A DNA stretch of 64,000 bases from Hoplostethus atlanticus (taxonomy: Eukaryota > Chordata > Actinopteri > Trachichthyiformes > Trachichthyidae). Below, in pieces: positions 9,606 through 22,486 of the stretch. The translations under genes were made by a program, and so were the position numbers. Every line of letters begins with the position of its first letter. Position 1 is the stretch's first letter. The notes beneath the pieces are model-generated. The model was not told where the DNA came from. It did not search any database and was given only the letters and a program-made list of their open reading frames with translations. The DNA lies in assembly GCA_034670405.1 (NCBI GenBank), contig JAXDDX010000035.1:1678501-1742500 (forward strand). The letters run 5' to 3'.

Positions 9606-11125
9606 ATTTTAAAGACAAATAAGTCTCAAAGGTAATCAGTTGCTTATGCAATGCAGACAGAAATGTTAAGAGAGGCAGCGATCTAGAGAGAGTGAGCAAG
9701 GGTGACTGTGAATGATTTAGAGAAACAGGGACAGGCACACTTAGCCAGGATGAAGACTGTTTGCTGCTGAATCTTCTTGCAGCAGGTCAGTCTGGTCCTG
9801 TATGTTGTGAGGAGCTGGTGAAACCAGCAAAAAAATCTCCAGACTTTCTCAGTTGTCGTGGCGCAGTACTTTAGGCCCAGCAATCTGGTGAAAAGTGTGT
9901 TAGTGTGATTTGCTTCAGATATGCGATCTGTCTGATCATTTTTGGTCCAAAAAAACCCACAAGAATAGAGAATGCAGAAATGTGGGGAAATGTTTTTGGG
10001 TCAGAAGTTATGATTAGTGTGGAGGATTGATTAGAATTGGAGTTATGTTGGGTTAAGGTTATGTAACGGGATTAATGAATGAAAATGAAAATCACTGTTG
10101 AGGATTTATTGTTCAATAAGTAACTAGTCTTTCTGGTTTGATTTACTTTAATGTGTTTTGTTTTCTGACTTGTTAATTTGGGCCACTGTAGGTTCATTTA
10201 TAAAGTACATCCCAAAATAAAGATATCTACTGAAAACTATCTACTGAGATTTCAATATGATTAAACTACCTACCTTACATTAAACTGAGGATACGTATTA
10301 GAGAGTCAGAGACCCTATCATTATGGAAAGCATATAAGTTACCTTTGTAGAGGAAAGGCTCTTATTGTTCCTTTGATGAATATCTGAATCTGGTCTACAA
10401 CCTCACAGTATTTGTTATGCTTAATCCCTGTCTTTTCCAACCAGATACATTAAACTCCAAGAGACCAATGACAGGAGATTTTCTCTTACTAACACCGTAA
10501 ATATGGAAATAACTGAAAATCCTTGGCAGGTGTTTGTTGTGGAAATTTGGTCAAGGATGATCAATCACCACGTAGACTTGCTATTGCAGGAGTGCAGTTT
10601 ATTAATGCAGCATGGAGAGAAAACAACACAGTACAAGTGCCAAGCTTTTCTCCGCCTCGAAGGAGTAGAGTGCAACTGTAGTTCAGCTGCTGGACACCTG
10701 GCTAAAGGTGTAGAGTTTAGCTGTAGGTCTCATTAGTCACACTATGCTCATAGGAAATGTACATGTTTTATATAAAATCTTTGGCATTATACTTAATATT
10801 ACATCATATCACATTAATGTTTGCCATGGTGAGTGACTAGATTTTGTAAAAGAATCTCCTTTATACAGTATTTAACTTTGAGGGCTCCACAGGATTTTTC
10901 CAATTAAGCCAGTCCCTCAAAATGATTTATTGTGACCATAACCTTTTGACTTGGCGGTGACTTTAACAGAACATTGCAAGACAACTTTTAGCATTCTCTG
11001 TGCTCACCTGTGGAAATTAACATTGACAAGTGTTTTGATTAGAGTGTTTGTTGAGTCATGAAAATTGTAGTTTCCTTCAGTCTAAAAAAATGTGTTTTAT
11101 AGGAGTGCAGTGAATGGGCAAAATT

Positions 11126-11136
11126 ATGAATATCTG
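11126..11136. repeat. Left target-site duplication of the Rex3 insertion
   Basis: ATGAATATCTG here is repeated exactly at 12266-12276, on the other side of the LINE. An 11-bp perfect duplication marks the insertion. Confidence 0.8.
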
Positions 11137-12265
11137 TGGACTGTGGACTGTGGACTGTGGACTTGGAGAAGGCTTACGATCGTGTCCCTCGAGATATCCT
11201 GTGGGGGGTGCTGCGGGAGTATGGGGTGTCGGGGCCGTTAATTCGAGCCATCCGATCTCTGTACAACCAAAGCGAGAGTTGTGTCCGCATTCTCAGCACT
11301 AAGTCAAGCTCGTTCCCGGTGCGTGTTGGCCTCCGCCAGGGCTGTCCCTTGTCACCTATCCTGTTTGTGATTTTCATGGACAGGATTTCAAGGCGCAGCC
11401 AGGGTGTGGAGGGTGTCCAGTGCGGTGACCTCAGGATAGCATCTCTGCTTTTTGCGGATGATGTAGTCCTGATGGCTGCATCGAGCTGTGAACTCCAGCA
11501 CGCGCTGGGGCGGTTTGCAGCTGAGTGTGAAGCGGCCGGGATGAGAGTCAGCACCTCCAAGTCTGAGGCCATGGTGCTCTGCAGGACAGCGGTGGATTGT
11601 TCCCTCCGGGTGGGGAGTGAGTCTTTGCCCCAAGTGAAGGAGTTCAAGTATCTCGGGGTCTTGTTCACGAGTGAGGGTAAAATGGAGCATGAGATTGACA
11701 GGCGGATCGGTGCAGCGAGTGCAGTTTTGCGGTCATTGTACCGGACTGTCGTGGTGAAGAGGGAGCTGAGCCTGAAGGCGAAGCTCTCAATTTACCAGGC
11801 AATCTTTGTTCCAACCCTCACCTATGGCCACGAGCTTTGGGTAGTGACCGAAAGGACAAGATCGCGAATACAAGCGGCCGAAATGAGTTTCCTTCGTAGG
11901 ATATCTGGACTCACCCTTAGGGATAGGGTGAGGAGCTCGGATGTCCGGGGGGGACTCGGAGTAAAGCCGCTGCTCCTTCGCGTGGAGAGGAGCCAGTTGA
12001 GGTGGTTCGGGCATCTGGTTAGGATGCCTCCAGGACGCCTCCCTGTGGAGGTATTCAGGGCACGTCCAGTGGGGAGGAGGCCTCGGGGCAGACCCAGGAC
12101 CCGGTGGAGGGATTATATATCCTGCCTGGCCTGGGAACGCCTTGGGATCCCCCAGCATGAGCTGGTGACTGTGGCTGGGGAAAGGGATGTCTGGGATACT
12201 CTGCTGAGCCTGCTGCCACCACGACCCGGATCCGGATAAGCGGTCGAAAATGGATGGATAGATGG
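11137..12265 (+). mobile_element. Rex3-like (RTE-clade) LINE, 5'-truncated
   Basis: This 1.13-kb non-LTR retrotransposon lies between perfect 11-bp target-site duplications. It has the very short 3' end of Rex3: about 26 bp from stop codon to a (GATG)n-type tail (ATGGATGGATAGATGGATG). The 5' junction carries three extra copies of TGGACTG (11138-11158) before the coding frame begins. The intact frame and perfect duplication suggest a fairly recent insertion. It split the decayed lipocalin copy 3. Confidence 0.9.
11157..12239 (+). CDS. Rex3 reverse transcriptase, C-terminal two thirds of the domain
   Basis: About 360 codons stay open from VDLEKAYDRVPR (motif A, catalytic Asp at the start) to the TAA at 12237-12239. 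In order it shows GLRQGCPLSPILF (motif B'), LLFADDVVLM (motif C with the two catalytic Asp), LPQVKEFKYLGVLF, and the RTE-type C-terminus with RSRIQAAEMSFLRRISG and GRRPRGRPRTRWRD. The N-terminal endonuclease is absent through 5' truncation, and no start codon of its own is left. It is an element remnant and unlikely to be expressed as a functional enzyme. Confidence 0.85.
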   Translation: MDLEKAYDRVPRDILWGVLREYGVSGPLIRAIRSLYNQSESCVRILSTKSSSFPVRVGLRQGCPLSPILFVIFMDRISRRSQGVEGVQCGDLRIASLLFADDVVLMAASSCELQHALGRFAAECEAAGMRVSTSKSEAMVLCRTAVDCSLRVGSESLPQVKEFKYLGVLFTSEGKMEHEIDRRIGAASAVLRSLYRTVVVKRELSLKAKLSIYQAIFVPTLTYGHELWVVTERTRSRIQAAEMSFLRRISGLTLRDRVRSSDVRGGLGVKPLLLRVERSQLRWFGHLVRMPPGRLPVEVFRARPVGRRPRGRPRTRWRDYISCLAWERLGIPQHELVTVAGERDVWDTLLSLLPPRPGSG

Positions 12266-12276
12266 ATGAATATCTG
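12266..12276. repeat. Right target-site duplication of the Rex3 insertion
   Basis: ATGAATATCTG is identical to 11126-11136. It directly follows the GATG-type tail. Confidence 0.8.
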
Positions 12277-12540
12277 CAATATTTGCAGGGATTTATTAAT
12301 TTTGCAAAGATTGAGATCACAAAAATACAATTCCTGAAGGGAGTGAATATGCTGCCCCACAGAGCAGTGTCAATTTGTTTAAATCATCTCATTAATCAAC
12401 TGGGATATTTTCTGCAGGTTGACTATAATTGACATTCAAGTCAAGGTTTCTGAGAAAATTGACCTAATAAAAATGTGCATGTTTTTTTGTGTCTGTGAGA
12501 AAGATGGAGAAAGAAAATAGGGGAAAAAGAAAGACAGCGA

Positions 12541-12578
<38 letters not shown>

Positions 12579-13345
12579 GTAAGGTGTTTGGCATTTGGGC
12601 TGGAGAGACATTCATAAAATGAACGAATGATGATAAGACCCAGTTCTATATTTCACCAAGGTGACATTAAATAAAATCTAGTCAATCAGACAATACATAA
12701 CACATAATTCATATAAATCTCAATATTGTCCATTGCTCAACACAAATCTCAGTTTTAATAAACTTCAAATGATCTGGCAACAAAGACGTGACTGGAGAAC
12801 TGAAATAAACTGTAGACTAAAGTCACACAGTGCAAATAATTATCAATAGTCATTTCTCCAAATGAATAATGCAAAGGAACAATAAATCAAAAACAATTAA
12901 CGATTAAACCAAATGCTCACTATCGCTACACTTGATAAACTGGACAAAAATGAACAAAGGAAAGCTGGTCAGCTCAAACGGAGGAACAGATGACTGACTG
13001 AACTTGTGGGTCAAGGGAGCTGTGAGGCTTGATGGGCGATGAGGCTTTGCCAGACCTCATACAGTGGTCATGGGGTGGGTAAATAATGGACTGTCAAACT
13101 TGCTGCCAACGGAGTATGCAAGTTGCATGTCTCAGAGTGAATGATTTATGTTGCGCCTTATTTCATGTGATGTGTTGTTAATACTGTTTTTCTCAAAGGT
13201 TTACAGCACAAAATCATAGCTACCTCATAACATGATCCACTGCATATTCATGAACAACTAATCAGCATTTTAAACAGGCTAATTAAACAATTCTCTCACC
13301 TTTAAATACATGATTGCATAGTGGATTTCACTGTTCAAACCCAAG
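12277..13345. other. AT-rich stretch, no gene seen
   Basis: This region between the Rex3 insertion and the exon 5 relic of lipocalin copy 3 is AT-rich. A (GA)16 run lies at 12544-12575. Exons 3-4 of copy 3 should lie here or before the Rex3, but I cannot recognise them. Confidence 0.5.
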
Positions 13346-13474
13346 GTGGGAGGCACACTGTCATTGCTGCCAATATGAAGGAGTTCATGAAATACAGGGT
13401 GGACTGTACTGGTCTGATCCCCGCACCAGCCAATGTATGTCCATCAACAACACCTACCACCAACCCCTACTGGC

Positions 13475-13520
13475 TCACTTGCTCAAGTCGATCTGCATAA
13501 GAGTGCCATCTAAATGTAAT
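13475..13520 (+). repeat. Worn L2/SINE 3' tail
   Basis: AAGTCGATCTGCATAAGAGTGCCATCTAAATGTAATGTG resembles the GGATAAAAGCGTCTGCTAAATG tail at the end of the L2 copy at 1620-1667, with several substitutions. No body of the element is visible. Confidence 0.5.
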
Positions 13521-13810
13521 GTGAAGATCCAGGGGTATAGCGGAACTCAAACACAGGGCAACACAATGTTACACACATAAAAATAAATCAGAATGGAGAG
13601 CATGTCGGCTTTCTTAGGAGATAAAATGCTGATGTCATTGTCGTTTCGATGAATATCTGAATTTTGAAACAGTTCAAAATGTCTTGGCCAAACAAAAAAC
13701 CTGGATAATGTATTCTTTCATAAATAATACATGTATTGCCATATGGTTGATGGTTTGATTTTGCAAATGACTCATCTAGACCAATGTTGGGCTTGTTACT
13801 CAAAAAATGA

Positions 13811-13841
13811 AATATATTATATTATATTATATTATATATAT

Positions 13842-13884
<43 letters not shown>
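13811..13884. repeat. (TATAT)n followed by (AC)n microsatellite
   Basis: About 34 bp of TATAT/ATTAT units run directly into about 20 AC units. Confidence 0.9.
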
Positions 13885-13885
<1 letters not shown>

Positions 13886-13920
13886 AAATAAAAAATGGAG
13901 AGGACTGTGTGTGTAACTCT

Positions 13921-14629
13921 GTGTAACAATATCTTTGTTCTTGACAAAATCAAAGTAATGGGATTACTTTCAGCCGTATGTAAACAATCCAAGCTAGCTA
14001 GCTAGCGCAGTGTGTGGTGCGCGATGTGCCCTTTAGGTATGACGAAGGTAAATGGAGATAAACTTTAATGCGACATGAAAGGGTGACAACAAACATTATA
14101 ACTGATTGGTAACTGTAACATTAGTACTGAAATTGAAATAGTAATTTGTTACTTGATCTTGACACTGTTTAACTGAGATCTACATGTTTTTAAGCCTCTT
14201 ATTCAACCTCTGGATCTGCAAGGACTCCCAGCAAGGGCCCCTGTAGATCCCTGGAACTGACTTTGGGAAGCAGTGAATTAGGACAATGTTACCATGTGAT
14301 CAGCTCCATGGTACTCCATGGTAAAGCATCTCAAAGTGATTGGAGTCATTTAAGGTAGGGACTTTTCATTAAAAAAAAAGAAATTCACGCTTTTCTGAAA
14401 ATATAATTGATTTCTAATTATTATTTTTTTAATACTGAATGATGTCTGAATTATGAAGATCATCACTTGGAGGTGATCGTTTTCTCACCTTTATACGTAC
14501 TTCTGCATCACTGATTTCAACCAAACCCTGTTTCAAAACCAGAGCCGTGTGAAATAAAAGTATTTAAAAAATTAGGAATATACACTTGCGGACCATAAAA
14601 GGTGTTTTAATCCTTCAGTACTTCAGGGG
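13921..14629. other. Noncoding stretch upstream of the CpG-rich segment
   Basis: AT-rich single-copy-looking DNA. I see no exon, repeat or element I can support. Confidence 0.5.
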
Positions 14630-14929
14630 CAGTACGGCCGCCCGGACCGTCACATATCGGCTTTAGGACCCAGCCGCGCAGCCACCAGACACCGGTTGAT
14701 GAGACTGTCCACTCGGCATCACACCGAACAAAAAGCCGCAGTTCCTCCGGGAAAGAGTAGTCGGGAGCAAACTTACCAGACGTGCAGGAACAGGTGGACC
14801 ACGGCAACAGAGTAAAGAAGCGAGAAGCTCTTTTCGCTGCTCATTTCCCATCACTGTTCATCATCCCGCACCGAGGCCAAGCCAGGGGAGCCGAAAAGGA
14901 CAGCCGTCGCTCGTCTTACCGGCGACACG
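14630..14929 (+). promoter_or_regulatory. CpG-rich segment, probable promoter and 5' UTR
   Basis: CpG dinucleotides are abundant from about 14630 to 15110 and scarce on both sides. The segment runs straight into a well-formed ATG exon, so a TATA-less CpG-type promoter with a 5' UTR is the simplest reading. An upstream frame opening at 14782 overlaps the ATG at 14930 out of frame and ends at 14994, which could lower translation if it lies in the transcript. The start site itself cannot be placed from sequence. Confidence 0.55.
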
Positions 14930-15089
14930 ATGAGCCAGAGGTTTACCGTCTCCAAGAGCGACGGCGACCGGTGCCCCTCAGGCATCCAGGGTGAGGTGAA
15001 CCAGCTGTTTGAAGGAGACGAGCCCACGACCAGCGGCGGCGCAGACCGAGAGGATGCTGCCAACACCGAGGTGGTGGTGGTGCTGAAAG
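14930..15089 (+). CDS. Candidate first coding exon, gene unidentified
   Basis: The ATG lies in a good Kozak context (A at -3, ACACGATGA). It opens 53 codons ending at a donor AAAG|GTAGGG (phase 1). The peptide begins MSQRFTVSKSDGDRCPSG and continues through acidic, Ser/Thr/Gly-rich sequence (EGDEPTTSGGADRED) to TEVVVVLKG. It is hydrophilic and shows no signal peptide, membrane segment or known motif, and looks like a disordered cytosolic N-terminus. The base composition and codon use (G/C at third positions) differ from the AT-rich flanks, which supports coding. I do not recognise the family. The next exon is not evident in the following 49 kb, implying a long first intron. It could also be a short non-conserved frame in a CpG island. 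Confidence 0.55.
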
Positions 15090-18000
15090 GTAGGGAGATG
15101 TTCACGCCTGGGCGCCTTTATTCTGGATGCTGAGGGTTAGCTATAGGCTACATGCTAACAGCCCTGCTGCTGCTGGGTGCCACCACACTGTGTCTATAGA
15201 CAGATGTGTGTGACTTGAATTTCTAATGACCCCAGTAGGGCACTGCCTGGTCAATAACATCGGAATTTGCCAAGCGTAAAATGTCCCTTTTCTCTCTGTT
15301 CTTGTTGTTACAGGTGCATTGCGCAAAATAACTCAATTGCATGTATGGTTATGTTCCTTTGTTCAGTGACAGAGGAACGGGGAAGATGTGTTTTTCTTTA
15401 TTTTGCTGTCTAGGATTTAAGTGTCTGCTCATGTGCCATGACTCAATTATGTTCCCACTGTTGCATAAAGCCAAACACAATGGCATCACACATTTTCATA
15501 ACCTATCAGTTGCAAGATAGTCTATTATGTCCTAACCCTCCCCTACAGCCCATAGACTCAATTTGTGATGGACTGGTTCATAGACATACCTTACCAGGGT
15601 AAGATTTCATAAGGCCATTACTTGCAAAGTGTTACCTGGCCTTTTCTTTTTCCTGCAGTTTGAAAAGAATGTGGAAAGTTGAGGTACCCTAGGTTAGTGC
15701 ACACTCATTGAGACCACTGTGATGCTCATCAGCTGGACTGAATTTCACCAGGGAAAAAAAAATCATGCGGTCAGTCAAATCTGTATATTGTCACTTTCAC
15801 TGTTAAGCCCATTCCCTCCAGTGCCGTTCTGAATAGTCCCGGCCCTGTCTCCTGGGAACCTGTGCCACTGTGGTTCAATCCCATCACCAACCGCCCCGAT
15901 TGAACTAATCAAGGCCTTGCCGATGCCTGGCCAAATCGAGTGCAGTGGCGCAGAACAAATGCGGAGTGGCTGTCCCCATAGGACCAGGAATGGAGGCATT
16001 TGCCATAGCGGCCTGATGATTAGCATTGAAGGAGTGCAATCATTCAGGTCCAGTCAAGTGCAAATAAAGCCTTCTCTGCAAATGGATCAATATATTCACA
16101 CTGTGTTAAAGGCTGACATGTTAATGACATTTCAGATTCATTAACAGGGGCTCTCCAGATTATCATTAATGCCTTTATGGGGACTCTACATTTGCTGCTC
16201 CTTAATTGCAGCGCTTGGCTATGTTGTCCACTAAGTGTTGTAGCTTTAGTGTGTTTATACACATTATTAAAATATATGATAATCTATGTTTACACAACAT
16301 ATATGGTTATTAATCTATGTTTTCTTGAAAAGTCAAAAGGATATGTGTTGTCCCAAACCAATTCAGTAATTGTGAAGAGGTCTTTATCTGACGCTCAGTT
16401 AGTAGCAGTTAGACCACTACCTGCAGTCGTTCCACTTTGGGGTACACACATCTCACCCAACTGTCCCTTGCGTTGGCATCAGCCCTGCCTCCTGCTGCCT
16501 GTCAGCAGCTTTTAGGGGCGGCAGTGCTAGGGCACCAAGGTTAAATGTGAAACAGTGCTGACAGATTGCCACTATTAAACCAGCCGGCCACTGGGGTGAG
16601 GAATGGAAGCTGTTCATTACCGGTCCTTCATTGCTACATGTGTCCACAGCCTGCCTTCCTGGGTCAGTACATCCCACCAGTTCCTCCTGTGCAGGACAAC
16701 TAGCATGCAAAATGCCTTCTCAGCACTGCTCAGCATTCACTATGCAGAATAAATACCCCTGTGTGCATCAATCATTCTTTTGGACAGAGATAGATGGCTG
16801 TGTGGGTTGGTAGGAACAAATCTCACCATCTCCTCATGTTCCCCTTAAGAGATGGGGAGCTCTTTGTAGAAGGACTTCCCCTCATACATGCTATGTTCTT
16901 GCTCAGCTCCAGCCTTGTGGAGACTGTTGTCTCTGCATCCACTCAGCTGGTTGCCATAGTGACACAGTACATGTTCACCCGCGTTGTCTCACAAATGGTC
17001 TTGCAGTGAGGTGAAAACACTTCAGATCAAGCAAGTACCATTATGAAATCAAGCTCTCGCTAATATGGTGCGCTCTCTCCCTGATTAAATTCAGCATGGC
17101 TTTAATAGAAGGGAAGAGACTAAACCAGCATCTTTACTGAGTGAGGTGCAAGTATTACTGTACATTTAATAAAGATGAAGATTCATGGATTTGCATTCAT
17201 ACAGCCAATAATGTAAACCTATTGATTTGCATCATAAGTGCATAGTCAGTGTGTGTGTGCGTGTGGTGTGTGTGTGGTGTGTACATGTCCAAATCTGTCA
17301 ATGTAATCACCCCATTGTTGGCATTTGCCGGCTGTGCAATTATCCCAGTGTCTCTTCAAGCCCCCTCAATCCTATTCTTATTTTAGCTGGCCGACCAGCG
17401 CCATATCTAACTTCTTCCCCCTTGGCCCGGACCGGTGATCCTGTTTCTATTGATCCAGAGGGAGGTGTGAGCTCAGTCAGCCAGCCAGTTGGGTTGATGA
17501 TGACGAACTGCTGGAGGAAGAGCTGTCTGTCTGCCTGCCGAGTGCCCTCTCCGCCCTTGACCTTGCAGAGGTGTCGAGAGATATATCTTTATTAGATTGC
17601 CTGGGCTCAGTGGGACGGACTGCGGCTGGGTTGGGGTGGTTCGTCTCACCCCATACTTGGCCCAGCAGGGAGGCTTCCAAGCTTGTATGTCATTTGGAAA
17701 CCTCACGTCTCCAGATAAGACTTGTTGTTTTCATCACAAATGACAGTTGACAGTTTTCTAACCATGGCCCAAATCCAAAACCTTGAGAATGTATACACCA
17801 TTCTCTCGATACACCATTTTTGGAGTTGCAAGAGTTGCACTGCCACTATTCCTTCCAACTCAGAACGACAAGATGTTCTTGTGTTTGCTCCAATTATTAT
17901 TACTATTATTATTATTATAACAACATGTAAGAGAAGAGTTTGTGCTGCTGAACTCCCTTGACTCTCTCACTATAGCTGCTTAAATCAAATGTGATTTTGA

Positions 18001-18131
18001 CTTGAGAGAGTTTCCTGTCTGAACTATTCTGGGGCCAATTTGGGTGGTTCCTTTTTATATAACGAGATCCATTATTAATGCACTCCTCAGCCTTGACTCT
18101 TGCGGTTATCCAGCCAAGTTTTGATTGCAAC

Positions 18132-18165
<34 letters not shown>

Positions 18166-18290
18166 CGTGTATGTGTGTGTGTGTTTCCTTGTGGGTAAGG
18201 TTAATCAATACATCAGCACTAATCTACTGTAGCAGAAGAGTTTGCATGTAAAACCACAAAGCTTTGACATTAATTAACACATTCCTCGTA
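15090..18290. other. Noncoding stretch, probable start of a long intron
   Basis: No exon is evident. Contents are a G/T-rich run at 17247-17285 and an ATT-type trinucleotide run at 17893-17918. A (GT)n run of about 50 bp with GC interruptions lies at 18134-18184. The block 16060-16240 has the look of conserved noncoding DNA (see findings). Confidence 0.5.
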
Positions 18291-18495
18291 GGGTGGCGTG
18301 GTTGCTCAGTGGTTCGCACGTTCGACCTCACAGCAAGACCGTGCTGTGTTTGAGTCTTCCTGCGTGGGTTTCCTCCCACAGTCCAAAGACATGCAAGTCA
18401 GGTGAATTGGAGGGCGTTTCCCTGCCTTCCGCCCAATGTATGCTGGGAGAGGCTCCAGACTCCCCTGTGACCCGGATTAGGAATAAGCAAGTAGT
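18291..18495 (+). mobile_element. Decayed SINE-like fish repeat
   Basis: GGTGGCGTGGTTGCTCAGTG, CCTCACAGCAAGACC, TTTCCTCCCACAGTCCAAAG and GGGAGAGGCTCCAGACTCCC occur in the order found in a very common fish interspersed repeat. It ends in a worn ACCCGGATTAGGAATAAG tail similar to RTE-type 3' ends. There is no coding capacity. Confidence 0.6.
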
Positions 18496-18616
18496 TCTAG
18501 TTGTTCCTCAGTGTTTTGGTCCAAGAGCAGGGAGGCCAGCTTGGCTGAGGTTTAATCTGTGTCAGGATGTTCTGTTTCCTTCTAGTCGAATACCAGAATG
18601 ACCCGGCATGGGAGCA

Positions 18617-18656
18617 CAACAACAACAACAACAACAATAACAACAATAACAACAAT
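18617..18656. repeat. (AAC)n microsatellite
   Basis: Thirteen AAC-type units with two AAT variants. Confidence 0.9.
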
Positions 18657-18717
18657 TACTTCATGAAAGTAACAAAAAAGGGACCCTCTTCCTGGGTCCC
18701 CAGTCCCTCTCTCACCA

Positions 18718-20139
<1,422 letters not shown>

Positions 20140-20400
20140 AGCGTGCATACTCCCTCCCAGCACTGATTCACATTCATACGGCTTACACAAATTCCCACCT
20201 GGGAGCTGCCCGGTACAACCATAGTCTTCTACTGATGGCCACTGAGCAGCTCTGCCGGGGGCAATGGGGAATTTAAGTCACTTGCTCAGCAGCACTTTGT
20301 TTATCTTCCCCCAACCAGATTTTCACAGCTGGTCTGGGGATTTGAAGCGGGAACTTTTCAGTCTCAAGTGTGATTCTCTAACCTTGAAGCTTCGACAGGC
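20140..20400 (+). repeat. Old dispersed repeat with GGGAGCTGCCCGGTACAACC core
   Basis: The order ACCTGGGAGCTGCCCGGTAC, GGGGCAATGGGGAATTTAAG, CTTGCTCAGCAGCACTTTG, GGGGATTTGAAGCGGGAAC, TTCTCTAACCTTGAAG resembles a widespread, heavily worn fish repeat. Ends cannot be fixed. Confidence 0.45.
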
Positions 20401-21464
20401 CGTACAAACACTATACCTCAGCATCAGCGTGAACCTTAAAAACAACCCCTCATTTCAAATACACAAAATGACAAGACATCAGGAATCAACAAATACAAGA
20501 GAGTATATTGAAACACTTTCTCTTAGAGGAAAAGAGAGGGTGGGGATTGTGCAGATTGGTTTTGCCACGCAGCACCTGGTCCCTGTTTCTATGAGGTATC
20601 CCTATTGCTCGTCTGTTGTTGTCTAACATCTAGTATAACCTTCCATTTACCCTGCTCTGTCGGGCTGTCTGTCTGCCTGCCTCCTACTGTAATGTCATTA
20701 AATGGCTGCATTTTGCTCTCTCGGAAGAGCCATTGATTTCTAATCTAGCTGGCCATTAAATGCCGTAGCTCCTCCGCCATCATTCACGCTGTTATTCCTT
20801 TTCCTGTCAAAGGGGAACCATCAATACAGTTAGATCAATACAACTCATACACCATTACCTGTGGCTGTCCAATCCCTGTCTATTTTTCATAAGAGCTGTT
20901 TAAATTGAATCAAATGATCAGAAGCCACTTCTTGGGTGGGACTCCACATTGCTGGAGAGGTGGCGAGGTGTGATGACATCGACAGGACACCAGAGGCCAG
21001 TCAACTGAATGTTTCTTTCAGTAGCCACAAGACTGGTAGTGTGGGTGCTGAGCACTCCAGGTATCTCACTCAAAATCTAAAGCTATTATGATGATAAAAA
21101 AAAAAGAGCATTGTAAAAAGTATAGATGTCATGTAAGGTTTTACGGGTTGTTACTTTTTCCATTTACCATTTCAAGCAAATGGGATTCTGTCATGTAGTC
21201 TCGCCCCTTCTAGGCTTGCAAGGCTGAATGTGAGAAATCAATTGCTCTGCAGTTACCCTGACGCCTGCACTTCTCTGCCGAGACAACAGGGGGCAGTTGT
21301 GACCTTTCAGTTTATGACATCGCTCGTCTCTATGGTCTGAATCGTGGTAGAAAAACCTGATATGAGAGAGGGAGAAGGAGCCCCGTGAATTACACAACAA
21401 TCTGTGGTGTGTATGTCTGTGCTTGAAGACGTGGCGAGGATAGGGTCCATGTGTTTTTAGGAGA

Positions 21465-21500
<36 letters not shown>

Positions 21501-22416
21501 TTCAGAGAAAGAAAGGGCGAGTAAGAGAGAGAGAAAGGTGGCAGCAGTGGGCACAACAGGGGGAGACGTGCAGTATAGCCGTCACTTAGCCCAGAACTCC
21601 TAGTGTGGTTATGTAAGCATGTCTGCTTGGCAAATGCGGAAGGGGGGGGCGGGCAATTGATAGAAAGTGACAAAATCCTCCTCACATGCAGGCAGGCTGC
21701 AGGGCAGACCTCAGTGACAGTAATACGGAACGAACGAGGGAAAGGAGGAGAGAAAACATCAGCGGGGAGAGGTAGAACAGTCCCTTCCTCCAACGTAACT
21801 CTGATGATATGACACATCCATCACAGGAGTGGAGCCCGAGGTCCGGTGACTCTCACCGCCAAGGGGGTCACTCTGCAGCACGCTGGCTGATCATGAACGT
21901 GGAGCTGCACCCCCTTCTCCTACTTGAGATTCCTATCATAGCGTCTTACATCCGTTCAGCACGACCGGCTGGTTTCGTCTCCCCTGTTGTTTTTTTTTTT
22001 TTTTGTTTTTTTGGTGAGATTGAACATTCTGTACGAAATAGCAACAGGGGTTGTTTCTTTTTTTGGCTCACATTTTTGAACCCTGCTCTGTTCTGTCAAT
22101 CTATTTGAGTCTGGGGAGTCGGGGCACTGGGTGTGGTGACGAATAACAAGGATGAATAACAGCAGGATGCAGATACTGTATGTCTTTGGTTGGGGGGTGA
22201 AAACAGAGAAGAAAGGGTAGCTCGCACATTGGCATTGCTCAGCTCTGTTGTTGAAGCTTCTCGTTTAATGGCAATGCAGGAAAACAACAATGGAGAGGAT
22301 CGATTTGAACGATAACACCAACCAAGATTTTAATCCGTAATTCATCGATCTGGGAATTCTTGCGGGATGAAGTGACGATGTGTCCCTGTATTTAATTCCT
22401 GTGAAGGTGGTGTGCC

Positions 22417-22486
<70 letters not shown>

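Larger units (their letters stand above)
9750..13437 (+). pseudogene. Lipocalin copy 3, decayed pseudogene
   Basis: Three pieces line up with copy 2. The exon 1 relic (9750-9844) starts MKTVCC, meets a TGA at 9768-9770, and continues after a frameshift as GPVCCEELVKPAKKSPD; its donor GT is lost (GAC then TTT). The exon 2 relic (about 10445-10510) keeps only the 3' half, TNDRRFSLTNTVNM. It lacks the GxW motif and the donor, and nearly all of intron 2 is deleted. The exon 5 relic (13346-13437) reads TVIAANMKEFMKYRVDCTG, comparable to the AAELKEFETQAEC region of copies 1 and 2. Exons 3 and 4 are not recognisable. A Rex3 LINE (11137-12265) sits between exons 2 and 5. Confidence 0.65.

Noticed and set aside
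10503..10736. A 77-codon frame after the exon 2 relic of lipocalin copy 3
   Set aside because: It starts inside the relic and has no resemblance to exon 3 or to any family I know.
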